A stretch of DNA of 64,000 nucleotides, taken from positions 62,001 through 126,000 of the forward strand of contig NZ_JAJNCZ010000009.1 in assembly GCF_021026345.1 (NCBI RefSeq), given 5' to 3'. Origin of the DNA: Rhizobium sp. GN54 (GTDB lineage: Bacteria > Pseudomonadota > Alphaproteobacteria > Rhizobiales > Rhizobiaceae). The notes under the pieces were generated by a model, which searched no databases, was not told the origin of the DNA, and worked only from the letters and a program-made list of their open reading frames with translations. This document shows positions 26,395 through 35,178 of this stretch, in pieces (within the stretch, counting starts at the first letter, position 1; every line of letters starts with the position of its first letter). The position numbers were made by a program, and so were the translations under genes.

Positions 26395-26714
26395 CACTTG
26401 ATCTCCAGTCTGGCGATTTTGTCGTTTTTGGTGGTGAAAGGGAGGGTGAGCGTCACCGGACTGCCGGGGAACTGACCGCTTACATTCGCGCGGACGAGCG
26501 CTTTGTCGCCGTCGCGTGTGGCTTCGACAGGGTCAGCGACGTAGTTGGTCGCTGTTTTCACAGCCGCCCACCATTGGCGAATTGCGGCAATGCCTCGGTG
26601 GCGAGCGTCTTCGTCTTCGACAACTGCGTCATCCAAAAAGGCCTCTGAAAACGCTTCCACATCATTGCGGCGGTCGGCGTCAAAGTACGCGGCAACTGTT
26701 GGGGGCATATCCAT
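26394..26714 (-). CDS. NTF2-like / SnoaL-fold small protein
   Basis: This 106-residue protein has the cone-shaped NTF2 fold pattern ([40 protein letters not shown]). The ATG at 26714 is preferred because GGAG lies at proper distance; a start five codons upstream lacks an RBS. Members include isomerases, dehydratases and stress proteins, so the reaction cannot be assigned. It forms a two-gene unit with the SDR gene, divergent from the LysR gene. Confidence 0.78.
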   Translation of the reverse strand: MDMPPTVAAYFDADRRNDVEAFSEAFLDDAVVEDEDARHRGIAAIRQWWAAVKTATNYVADPVEATRDGDKALVRANVSGQFPGSPVTLTLPFTTKNDKIARLEIK

Positions 26715-26810
26715 TGTGTTTCTCCACATGATCTGACCAGAAACTTACCCCTCGACCATTGCGCAGATAAGTGGGATAAACCGGCATGCGATAGTGAACA
26801 AGTCGGGACA

Positions 26811-27716
26811 ATGGAACAACCCAATCTCAAAGAGCTGGAAGCGATCATCGCGATTGCACGGCGCGGCACATTCCGCGCAGCGGCCATCGATCTCGGCATG
26901 TCCACGACAGCGCTGAGCCACACAGTAGGCAGACTTGAAGCGGGACTCGGCGTCCGATTGTTCAACCGAACCACGCGCAGCGTCTCGCTGACGGATGCCG
27001 GCAGGCTCTTTATGCAACAGGTCGCGCCTTCCCTTCAGGATCTCCGTACCGCTCTGGAGACCGTGCGCTCGCAACGCGAAACACCTTCCGGAACGATACG
27101 TATCAACGCAGCACCCTTTGCCGCGCGCGCCATCATCTCACCTCTCGTACTTGAGTTCCTGCGCCGCTATCCAGACATGCACGTTGATATCGTCACCGAG
27201 GGAAGATTGGTGGATGTCGTCGGCGACGGATTCGATCTAGGCGTCAGGGTTGCGGGCCTTGTACCCACCGACATGATTGCCGTTGCGCTCGGCAGGCCAC
27301 AGCGACATGCGGTGGTCGGCTCTCCCGAGTATTTCGAGAAGTATGGAAAGCCACTGGCTCCCCCCGACCTTTTCAATCACAAATGCATCCGCGTTCGTCT
27401 TCCCGATGGATCACTGTTTCGGTGGCGCTTCGAAAAGGACGGGGAACAGGTGCAAATTGATGTGCGCGGCCCGATAACGTTGGATGAAGCGAGCCTTACG
27501 AGAACCGCCGTTCTCGATAGTGCCGGCGTAGGATACATTTTCGAACAAGACATTCTCCCGGACATCGACGCTGGGCGCGTCATCCGTATTCTGGAAGACT
27601 GGACGCCGCCCTATCCGGGGCTTTGCCTCTACTATCCTGGGCGGCGCAATCTATCGGCTGGGGTCAGGGCTTTCTTGGAACTAGCTCGTGAACTCTCGCG
27701 ACGGGCGACCGGGTGA
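26811..27716 (+). CDS. LysR-family transcriptional regulator
   Basis: This 301-residue regulator has the N-terminal winged helix ([56 protein letters not shown], about 5-60). The C-terminal effector-binding domain belongs to the subgroup with [15 protein letters not shown] and DLGVRVAGL. The 96-base gap to the divergent NTF2/SDR pair contains an ACTTA...TAAGT inverted repeat (26743-26772) that could be its site. It most likely controls the divergent pair. Confidence 0.9.
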   Translation: MEQPNLKELEAIIAIARRGTFRAAAIDLGMSTTALSHTVGRLEAGLGVRLFNRTTRSVSLTDAGRLFMQQVAPSLQDLRTALETVRSQRETPSGTIRINAAPFAARAIISPLVLEFLRRYPDMHVDIVTEGRLVDVVGDGFDLGVRVAGLVPTDMIAVALGRPQRHAVVGSPEYFEKYGKPLAPPDLFNHKCIRVRLPDGSLFRWRFEKDGEQVQIDVRGPITLDEASLTRTAVLDSAGVGYIFEQDILPDIDAGRVIRILEDWTPPYPGLCLYYPGRRNLSAGVRAFLELARELSRRATG

Positions 27717-27785
27717 CCCGTCGATGGAGCGCCACACTGCGCCAACTGCGTCGCCTTGAAGGTATTAGCACTCCCGACCCAGCGA

Positions 27786-27980
27786 CTAACGCACAAGGAT
27801 TGGTAACTGTGACAGCGCCTTACGCAGGTTCTCGGCATTCAATGGCAGGTGTTCGGCGACAGTCAGTTCGACGACATCTGACACCTCAGCGACTTTCGCG
27901 AGAAGACTGACGACGGTATGAAGTGTGAGCCAGTCCGTCGACGATACTCTCAACTGCCCAGATAGGCCTTCGGGGTTGCT
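27786..27980 (-). pseudogene. C-terminal coding relic, perhaps arginase-family
   Basis: A minus-strand frame ends with a TAG at 27786-27788. It reads as good protein for about 48-60 codons: DWLTLHTVVSLLAKVAEV, then DVVELTVAEHLPLNAENL and LRKALSQLPIL. The VVxLTVAEHLPxxxxxLxxxL pattern is like the end of arginase/agmatinase-superfamily proteins. No start codon or upstream domain is found, so only the 3' end of a gene survives. Family assignment is tentative. Confidence 0.35.
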
Positions 27981-28092
27981 GTCTTCGCACGGCGCACGCG
28001 CCTCCTATTGCGCGTTCCGGACGATCATTACGAAAGCAGACTGACTGCTTCCCAGAACCCAAGGGGGGTGGTGTGAACGACCGGAGTGCGGG

Positions 28093-28187
28093 CGCGAAGC
28101 GGAAATCATTTCCCGTGTGGGGCCGGAAGCGGAATGTCGGCTACTAGGACACTCAACACCGTAGGCAGCGGACATCGCAGTTCTCGC
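28093..28187. repeat. Dispersed imperfect repeat, copy 2
   Basis: This copy pairs with 16803-16893. The blocks AGCGGAAATCATTTCC, GTGGGGCCG, TAGGACAC and GCGGACATC occur in the same order and nearly the same spacing. Confidence 0.5.
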
Positions 28188-28280
28188 CGTAACGGTCCGG
28201 GATCGCCCCCCAAACCGGACGTTATCGGATCGTCAAACCCCGCTATACGCCACGGGATTGTTCGGATGTCTGGGCGCGTC

Positions 28281-28400
28281 TTAGAAGGTTGCAGACTTTT
28301 TCAGCCGGAATGCGAAGGCGTCGCCGTGCTGGTTGAGGCGGTCGGCGTCGGATGGCGCGGCCGCCGTTGTCGACACGATCTTGCGCCGCGTTACGGCCAC
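28281..28400 (-). CDS. Possible 39-residue small protein after the second antiporter
   Basis: A GTG-initiated frame starts five bases after the stop of the antiporter gene. It runs 39 codons with codon choice typical of the neighbours (segments SDADRLNQHGDAFAFRLKK) and ends in TAA. The purine-rich GAAGGGA directly before the GTG is too close for an ideal RBS, so translation would rely on coupling. It may also be a leftover of a longer gene. Confidence 0.25.
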   Translation of the reverse strand: MAVTRRKIVSTTAAAPSDADRLNQHGDAFAFRLKKSATF

Positions 28401-28405
28401 TCCCT

Positions 28406-30103
28406 TCAATTACTTCCAGCGACGATACCGACGATGACCGTTCCCCACGTGGTCAGCATGATGTGTCCAATCGGGACCGCCGGCGTGTAGCCGAGAACGG
28501 CAACCGTGCTCCCCGATCGATCCTGGACAGCCGCCATGGCGGCCGTCATGGTCTGCGCCCCGGCGAGCCCGCCAAGCAGCAAGATGGGGTTCATGCGCAG
28601 TATGTATCGCCCAAAGTAAAGCCCGACAATCATCGGCATGATGGTGACGATCATACCGCCGAACAGGAGCCCAATGCCCGCCTCGGCTATGGCGGAGGTA
28701 AACACAGGTCCGGCATGAAGGCCGGTCATCGCAACGAAGGCGGCAAGACCGAGCGCAGTCATCAGTGAAACGGCGGCATCCGGTATCCGGCCAAAGAGCG
28801 GAAAGTGCGTGCGCAAATGCCCCACCAGCAGGCCCAGCAGAAGCGTGCCCACGCTCGTGCTCAACGAAATTCGCATATTGCCGATAGGAAAGGTTACGAG
28901 AACGCCGACAAGGCCGCCCAAGAATATGGCAAGGCCGAGAACGAAGAAGTCCGTTGTCGTCGTCGGTGCAACGACTACGCCGATTCGCTTGGCGGCGTTC
29001 GATACGACCGCTTCGGGTCCCACAAGGCGCAGAATATCACCCCGGTCGAGCGTAATCCCTGGAGCGAGTGGAATTTCCTGCCCTCCGCGTGTAACCGTGC
29101 GTAGATAGAGGCTCCGCGCCCAGCCCTCGTTGGCGAGGTCCTCGATGCTGCGGCCGGCGACTTCACGGTTTGCCAGCAGCACGTCCGAGACCGATATCGG
29201 TACATCGAGCAGTTCGCGATCCTCTACTTCCTCGGCGCGCGGGCCGAGCACGTCGACCAAAGTCTGCCGTGTCCCCGACACGGCAACGATGTCTCCCGGC
29301 CTCATCAATATCTCCGGAGCCGCTTCCAGGATGGAATCGCCTCTGCGGATGCGTTGGACGAAAAGTCTGTTCCCCCGAAATCTCGCCTCCGCGTCCGCTA
29401 TGGACACGCCGGCGATCGGCGCGTTTTCCGCGATCCGGTAGGCACGCATTTCGAACCGATGCCAGGCCGAAGCGACCCCCACCGCCTTGCGGGTCATTCC
29501 GAATTCCTTCTCCAGATTCAGTGCCTCGGCAACCAGGTCTATGCCGAGCAGCTTGGGCCCGACGACACTGCAGAACAGAATGACGCCAACCGCGCCGAAC
29601 ACGTAGCAAAGTGCGTCGGCGACTGCGACGTGCGCAACGAAACGTACACGGTCCGCCTCGGGCAGTGGCAATGCATTGATCGCCTCGGTCGCCGTGCCCA
29701 TTGCCGGGCTCTCGGTCAGCGCCCCGGACAGGAGGCCCGCGGCAAAACCGGGATCAAGGCCAAGGAGCTTGGCAACCACGACTGCGGTGAGAAGCCCCGT
29801 CACGCATACCACGACCGCGAGGAGTACGGGTTTGATACCATCCCGCTTCAATGCCTGCAGGAACTGTGGTCCGACCGAATAGCCGATACCGAAGAGGAAC
29901 AGCAGAAACAGAAACGATTTCGCCATTCCGGAAACCGGAACTTCGGCGAACTGCCCGATGAAAATCCCGGCAAACAGAGAGCCGGTGACTGGACCGAGGC
30001 TGAAAGTCCCGAATTTGATGCCACCGATCAGGTATCCGATGCTGATGGCGAGGAATACGGCGAGTTCAGGATACTTGATGAGGAAATGCTCGACCCAAAC
30101 CAT
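28406..30103 (-). CDS. AspT-family (AAE) antiporter, second paralogue
   Basis: This 565-residue carrier has the AspT architecture: N-terminal membrane helices (about 1-180), a central hydrophilic part with two TrkA-C-like domains (about 205-370; GVSIADAEARFRGNRLFVQRIRRG, LRPGDIVAVSG-like MRPGDIVAVSG) and C-terminal helices (about 385-565). It is homologous over its full length to the AspT at 33433 but clearly diverged. The ATG at 30103 is chosen for MVWVEHFLIKYPELAVFLAISIGY, which matches the start of family members. It lies downstream of the large PLP decarboxylase gene, so it probably exchanges that enzyme's substrate and product. Confidence 0.85.
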   Translation of the reverse strand: MVWVEHFLIKYPELAVFLAISIGYLIGGIKFGTFSLGPVTGSLFAGIFIGQFAEVPVSGMAKSFLFLLFLFGIGYSVGPQFLQALKRDGIKPVLLAVVVCVTGLLTAVVVAKLLGLDPGFAAGLLSGALTESPAMGTATEAINALPLPEADRVRFVAHVAVADALCYVFGAVGVILFCSVVGPKLLGIDLVAEALNLEKEFGMTRKAVGVASAWHRFEMRAYRIAENAPIAGVSIADAEARFRGNRLFVQRIRRGDSILEAAPEILMRPGDIVAVSGTRQTLVDVLGPRAEEVEDRELLDVPISVSDVLLANREVAGRSIEDLANEGWARSLYLRTVTRGGQEIPLAPGITLDRGDILRLVGPEAVVSNAAKRIGVVVAPTTTTDFFVLGLAIFLGGLVGVLVTFPIGNMRISLSTSVGTLLLGLLVGHLRTHFPLFGRIPDAAVSLMTALGLAAFVAMTGLHAGPVFTSAIAEAGIGLLFGGMIVTIMPMIVGLYFGRYILRMNPILLLGGLAGAQTMTAAMAAVQDRSGSTVAVLGYTPAVPIGHIMLTTWGTVIVGIVAGSN

Positions 30104-30267
30104 GACCAGACTAGCTCCCACCCGCCCCGCCGTAGGGGCCCTCATTCTCGGCCTGAACACTGCAACTTGAGCTATGAAATGGGCCATGCGCGCGCGGCTC
30201 GTCTTCCCGCCCCGCAAATTTGCCGTGGCAGCGACAGCGCGCGAGCAGGACCCGAAGGCGCGGGAGC

Positions 30268-33006
30268 TTACCGCGGCGTTGCTCGCGCCGCCGGTCGCCG
30301 TTTTGCCTTGGCTGCAACCGCGTCGGCCTTGACCAGCTTCAGCCCACGGGCTTTCTCGTAACCATGGATCTCCTTGACATCCAGTTTGCGCATAAAGTCG
30401 ATCGTTTCCTGTGTCAGCACCTGGCCCGGCACCATGATCGGAAACCCTGGCGGATAAGGAATGACGAAGTTGGCGGAGACCATCTCCGGCCCGTCCTTGA
30501 GCCGACGGTCGGATTCGGAACCGATCAGCGGAACGTATTCGCAAACCGAGGCATCATACGCATTGAAGAAGGCGGTGCGGATGTCACCCTCCGGCGTCGT
30601 GCGCCCCGCATCGCCGCGGAACACCTCGTGGAAGTGGCTGAAGTTCGGAAGGTCCGGCACGTCGGTCATCAGCGACTTTACCCGCGCTGCGAAGGCGGCC
30701 CGTTCCTCCTTGCCGCCGTCCGCCAGGCGCTTCTCTATCCCATGGCAGATCTCGACAAGAACGCGGACGAGATGGGCGACATCACTGCGCGTGTTGTTGA
30801 TGTTCGACTGCAGCAGCACACTGTTGCGCGACGTTTTGTTCAACTGGATATCGTACTCGTTCGCCAGCAGCCCCTTGAATTGCGTTCCATCGAAACCGGC
30901 GGTTCCGCAAACCAGTGTCATGCGCGTGGGATCGAGATAGAACTCGTCCTCCCGCATTGCCTTGACCGCGGTTGCCCATGTCGAGCCCGGGGCCAGGAAG
31001 TCCTTGAAGCCTGACTGTCGATACGCAGCCGGGATCATTTCGTCGGCGCCGAGGACACGGAAGTATTTCGAGATCAGCTCGTGCTCGTTCACCGCTTGAC
31101 GGATCTTGAGCGCAATCTCGATTGCGTTCATCACCAGCCCGTAGCCATCGAGCTCCATCTGCCGCCGCGCGACGTCGAGGCTGGCGATCAGTTGCTGGTT
31201 CGGACTGGTCGAGGCGTGCGTGAACACGGCCTCGTGGAATTGCGCCTCCACAGTGTGAAAATCCACGTCCTTGACCAACAGCATGGAGCCCTGCCGGATC
31301 GCCGACATTGATTTGTGCGTGGAGTTGGTCTGGTAGACACGAAGTCGTACGAGGCGAGGGTCAGGGATCAGCCGCGCCGCAAGCAGTGTCTCGTCAGAGG
31401 GGTCCTCGCCGAGGTCCGCGCGTTGTTTTTCATAGGCCTCGGCCGAGGCGGGATCCCGCAGCCATTCCTCAATATCTGCGGCGGCCCCCATCGCCGTGCG
31501 CGGGCGCAGGAATGGCGAGAAGCGGGCAAATCCCGACCACGCCTCATCCCAGAGAAAGACAAGGTCCGGCTTGATTGCGAGACATTCCTCCATCACGCGC
31601 CTGACATTGTACATATGCCCGTCGAAGGTGCAGTTGGTCAGGTCGAGCAATTTCAACCGGTCGAGACGACCCTCAGCCCTCAGCGCCAGCAGCGCGCGCT
31701 TGATGGCGTCGAGCGGCACCGCGCCGTACATCGAATATTCCGTCATCGGGAATGCCTCGACGTAGTAGGGCTGTGCGCCCGTGAGGACCATGCCGTAATG
31801 GTGCGATTTGTGGCAGTTGCGGTCGACCACCGCGATGTCGCCGGGGGCCAGGAGCGCCTGCACCGCCATCTTGTTGGAGGTGGACGTTCCGTTCGTCACG
31901 AAGAAGACATGGTCGGCACCGAAGGCACGCGCGGCCATTTCCTGCGAGCGCTTGATGTTGCCGGTCGGTTCCAGCAGGCTGTCCAGCCCACCCGTCGTAG
32001 CGCTGCTTTCCGCCAAAAACAGGTTGAGCCCATAGAATTCGCCCATGTCCCGGATCCAGTCGGACTTGAAGACCGACTTGCCGCGGGCAATGGGCAGGGC
32101 ATGAAATGTACCGATCGGACGCCGCGCATACTTCTTCAGATTGTCGAAGAATGGCGTTTCGTACCGGTCCTGTACGCCTTCAAGAATGGCCAGGTGCATC
32201 TCGAGCGGCTCCTCGACCGCGTAGAAGATGCGTCGCACGGCATCTGCCGCCGGATCGCCGGCAAGCTTCTCCACCTGGCGGTCGGAGAGGAGATAGACGT
32301 CGAGTTCCGGACGAACCCGCTTCAAGCTACGGGCCAGGCGAAGAGCCGATGCATCCGGCCCCTCGGCTTCCCCGAGCGGATCGAGCACCGAGCGAAGCAC
32401 GGGCGCGTCGTGGCGCGAGCGATAGGGAAAACCTTCGGCGAGAACGACCGCAATGATATCGGGGTTCAACGCGGCGGCGCAGAACGCATCCTCGAAGGAT
32501 CCGACCAGAATGGGCTCATAGACGAAGGCATCCTCCGGCCGGCGCAGCCGCCGGATTTCAGCGGCGAAGGCGGGCCACCGCGCGGCCGGCTGGCTGTTGA
32601 CGAACAGGACCTCGAAATACGGCCGGCGACCGCCCGTTTCGCCGGTTCCCGGCGGCATGATATCGGCCACTTCGGTGTCCGACATCTCGTCATGGACGTC
32701 CCACTCGCCTGGGCGCGCGCGATAGGCGTGCGTGAGGAGCCCGTTTGAGATGCGACGCGCAAGTCTTGCCGCTCCGCCCGCGTCGTTGGTGGCGACGCGC
32801 TCCTTCAAGGCTGCGAGCAGTCGCACACCCGGATAGGCGTGGTACTCCTCCGCCGGCTCCACGGCGGCGATCGCCGTTTCCAGCGCGGACCGCTCGCCGT
32901 GGCTGGCGGCCCACGCATCGGCCAGCGCCGTGATGTCGCGCCAGTTGTCGGCGCGCGAAGAATGGATGAGCAGAAATTGATCGATATGTGTGGTCTTGCT
33001 TGGCAT
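30268..33006 (-). CDS. Large PLP-dependent Orn/Lys/Arg-type decarboxylase
   Basis: This 912-residue fold-type I amino acid decarboxylase removes CO2 from a basic or related amino acid. Residues 1-285 form an N-terminal part that includes a receiver-like wing (IIAVVLAEGFPYRS). The PLP domain follows with TNGTSTSNK (371-379), the cofactor Asp487 in LWDEAWSG and the Schiff-base Lys565 in NSTHKSMSA. The C-terminal domain ends near 890. Typical bacterial relatives have 710-760 residues, so it is unusually long at the N-terminus. GGAG precedes the ATG at 33006. It is flanked by AspT-family antiporters instead of the APC-type exchangers normal for this enzyme class; the true substrate is therefore open. 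Confidence 0.88.
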   Translation of the reverse strand: MPSKTTHIDQFLLIHSSRADNWRDITALADAWAASHGERSALETAIAAVEPAEEYHAYPGVRLLAALKERVATNDAGGAARLARRISNGLLTHAYRARPGEWDVHDEMSDTEVADIMPPGTGETGGRRPYFEVLFVNSQPAARWPAFAAEIRRLRRPEDAFVYEPILVGSFEDAFCAAALNPDIIAVVLAEGFPYRSRHDAPVLRSVLDPLGEAEGPDASALRLARSLKRVRPELDVYLLSDRQVEKLAGDPAADAVRRIFYAVEEPLEMHLAILEGVQDRYETPFFDNLKKYARRPIGTFHALPIARGKSVFKSDWIRDMGEFYGLNLFLAESSATTGGLDSLLEPTGNIKRSQEMAARAFGADHVFFVTNGTSTSNKMAVQALLAPGDIAVVDRNCHKSHHYGMVLTGAQPYYVEAFPMTEYSMYGAVPLDAIKRALLALRAEGRLDRLKLLDLTNCTFDGHMYNVRRVMEECLAIKPDLVFLWDEAWSGFARFSPFLRPRTAMGAAADIEEWLRDPASAEAYEKQRADLGEDPSDETLLAARLIPDPRLVRLRVYQTNSTHKSMSAIRQGSMLLVKDVDFHTVEAQFHEAVFTHASTSPNQQLIASLDVARRQMELDGYGLVMNAIEIALKIRQAVNEHELISKYFRVLGADEMIPAAYRQSGFKDFLAPGSTWATAVKAMREDEFYLDPTRMTLVCGTAGFDGTQFKGLLANEYDIQLNKTSRNSVLLQSNINNTRSDVAHLVRVLVEICHGIEKRLADGGKEERAAFAARVKSLMTDVPDLPNFSHFHEVFRGDAGRTTPEGDIRTAFFNAYDASVCEYVPLIGSESDRRLKDGPEMVSANFVIPYPPGFPIMVPGQVLTQETIDFMRKLDVKEIHGYEKARGLKLVKADAVAAKAKRRPAARATPR

Positions 33007-33432
33007 CGCACGCTCCAATTCAATTCCGAATGAACCATCCGCACGACCAATTCGCATGATGATTTGGCCCCGGCTAAAACAAAGGTTGAAAATGACTCTG
33101 CAGCATTTGGAGACTTGGCCCCGGCATTGCCCCCTGCGCAGCTTCAAAGACAATCCACTGCGGCCGGGGCCAGGCGCTGGGTCATCATCATTACAAGTAC
33201 CATGCCCCAGATTGTCAGCAGCGTATTGCCGACCGCATAGGTGACGGTATAGCCAAGCCGTGGGATCTGGCTCGGGCACGATCGTTGATCATGCCAAGTT
33301 CACGAACGTCGACCTCTTCCGCCGTCTGGACTGTTAGGCTCACCGGCATCACGCCGCATGCAATTGCGGAATGGTGAAGGACCGGCAACGAAGAGGCATC
33401 TTGCCCTTAGTGCGCCGGCTCCGAAGTGCGGG
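33007..33432. other. Intergenic region with an aspT relic
   Basis: This 426-base stretch lies between the antiporter at 33433 and the decarboxylase. It contains the antiporter relic at 33144-33340 and the upstream region of the decarboxylase gene (33007-33140). No intact gene is present. Confidence 0.6.
33144..33340 (-). pseudogene. Frameshifted relic of an AspT C-terminus
   Basis: On the minus strand the sequence encodes LGMINDRA and then, after a frameshift near 33275, [16 protein letters not shown] followed by [15 protein letters not shown] and a stop at 33144-33146. This matches the C-terminal end of the intact AspT at 33433 ([40 protein letters not shown]) almost residue for residue. 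It is a remnant of a third aspT copy immediately upstream of the decarboxylase gene. Deletion between tandem copies is the simplest origin. Confidence 0.8.
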
Positions 33433-35124
33433 TCAGGCAAGCAACATGACGACGACCATCCCCCAGATCGTCAGTAGCGTGTTGCCGATGGCATAAGTTA
33501 CCGTATACCCGAGTGCCGGCACCTGGCTCTTTGCAGCGTCCGTGATCATGCCGAGCGCCGCCGTCGTGGTCCGGGCACCGGCGCAGGCGCCGAACAGGAT
33601 CGCCGGGTCGAACTTGAACAGGTACTTTCCAGTGTACATCGCAAGGATCAGCGGAAGCGTGGTCGCAAGGACGCCCCAGAGGAACAGACTTATTCCAAGC
33701 TCCTTCAGCCCTGCCACGAAGCCCGGACCGGCACTGATGCCCACCACGGCGATGAAGACATTGAGGCCCACCGAATTCATGAACCAGACCGTCGATGACG
33801 GAATGCGCCCGAAGGTCGGGTGTACCGAGCGCAGCCAGCCGAACACGAGGCCGGAGATCAGCGCCCCGCCGGCAGTGGAAAGTGTCAGCGGCACACCGCC
33901 GATCGTCAGGACCAGCGAGCCGATGATCGCGCCGAGCGTGATCGCAGCGCCGATGAAGGCGACGTCCGCCACGTCGGTGGCGCGGTCGAGGTAGCCGATG
34001 CCTTTCGTGGCGGCAGCAATGTCCTGCGGGCGGCCGACAAGTGTCAGGATGTCGCCACGATGGATTTTTGTGTCCGACAGGATGGGGATAACCGTCGCGG
34101 TGGCGCCGCGCACGATCTTGCGCAGAAAGACGCCGCGAACGCTTGGCGACTTGGAAAGCTCGGCCAGCGTCCTGCCGTCGATCTCTTTGCTGGTAACGTA
34201 GACGTCCACACCCTCGGCCGGGACGTTCTGCAGTTCTGGGTCGTTCACTTCCTCGGCCGCGTGGCCGAGCACCTCGACCAGCACCTCGCGCGGACCTGCG
34301 ACGGCGACGACGTCACCGGCCTTGAGTATCGTATCGGCGGACGCCTCCTCGATGCGACCGTCGCGGCGGATGCGCTCGACGAAGACGCGCGCATCCGGGA
34401 CCATCGCCTCCGCCTGTTGGGCGGACATGCCCACGACGCGGCCCTCCGGTTTGATGCGGTAGGCCCTTAGTTCGAAGCGGTGCCAGGCGGAACCCGCGCC
34501 ACCGAGTTCCTTGGCGGCGCTGTGTCGGGTTTCATAATCCTTGCAGGCTGCTGCGAGGTCGATTCCAAGCAACCTTGGGCCGATGAGCGCTAGGATGACC
34601 GCCGATCCGGCTGTGCCGAAAATATACGTCACCGCGTAAGCGATCGGCATCGCATTGAGCATCGTGTTGGCCTGGTCCGCCGGTAGCCCGAGGCGATTGA
34701 TGGCGTCCGTGGCAAGTCCCATCGACGCGGAGATCGTCTGCGAACCAGCATAAAGGCCCGCGGCAGAGCCGACGTCGTAGCCGGCGAACATTGCCAGGCT
34801 CACCGGGATCGCCAAGCAGTAGATGCAGACGAGCACGGAGAAGGCGGCCTGGGGCAACCCATCCGAGGCGATGCCGCGCACAAATTGCGGCCCGACCCCA
34901 TAACCAACTGCGAAAAGGAACATCAGGAAGAAGATCGATTTGACGTTCGGCGAGACGGTGATGCCGAGTTGCCCGATGATCACGGCTGCGAGCAGGGTCG
35001 AGGTGACGGCACCAAGTCCCAACCCCTTATAGGTGAACTTGCCCACGAAATAGCCGATCGCCAGAGACAGGAAAATGGCGATCTCGGGATATTTTTGAAG
35101 CGTTCCGGCGAACCATTCCAACAT
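33433..35124 (-). CDS. aspT: Aspartate:alanine antiporter
   Basis: This 563-residue electrogenic exchanger imports aspartate and exports alanine. Membrane helices fill about 1-180 and 385-563, with two TrkA-C-like domains between (about 205-370). The ATG at 35124 has AGGAG eight bases upstream; a longer reading is not needed. It follows asdA by 54 bases on the same strand, the arrangement known from Tetragenococcus and other bacteria, where AsdA and AspT form a proton-motive metabolic cycle. Confidence 0.9.
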   Translation of the reverse strand: MLEWFAGTLQKYPEIAIFLSLAIGYFVGKFTYKGLGLGAVTSTLLAAVIIGQLGITVSPNVKSIFFLMFLFAVGYGVGPQFVRGIASDGLPQAAFSVLVCIYCLAIPVSLAMFAGYDVGSAAGLYAGSQTISASMGLATDAINRLGLPADQANTMLNAMPIAYAVTYIFGTAGSAVILALIGPRLLGIDLAAACKDYETRHSAAKELGGAGSAWHRFELRAYRIKPEGRVVGMSAQQAEAMVPDARVFVERIRRDGRIEEASADTILKAGDVVAVAGPREVLVEVLGHAAEEVNDPELQNVPAEGVDVYVTSKEIDGRTLAELSKSPSVRGVFLRKIVRGATATVIPILSDTKIHRGDILTLVGRPQDIAAATKGIGYLDRATDVADVAFIGAAITLGAIIGSLVLTIGGVPLTLSTAGGALISGLVFGWLRSVHPTFGRIPSSTVWFMNSVGLNVFIAVVGISAGPGFVAGLKELGISLFLWGVLATTLPLILAMYTGKYLFKFDPAILFGACAGARTTTAALGMITDAAKSQVPALGYTVTYAIGNTLLTIWGMVVVMLLA

Positions 35125-35178
35125 GCAAAGTTCTCCTGCTGCAGGGGGAACATTCAAGAGGCACGAAGGCAGTCCAGA

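Larger units (their letters stand above)
27717..28280. other. Degraded region with relic sequences
   Basis: This 564-base stretch has no intact gene. It holds a C-terminal coding relic on the minus strand (27786-27980) and the second copy of a dispersed repeat (28093-28187). The remainder shows no pattern I can name. Confidence 0.5.

Noticed and set aside
31315-32748. Open frame of about 475 codons on the plus strand.
   Set aside because: Antisense to the PLP decarboxylase gene, which has complete active-site motifs.
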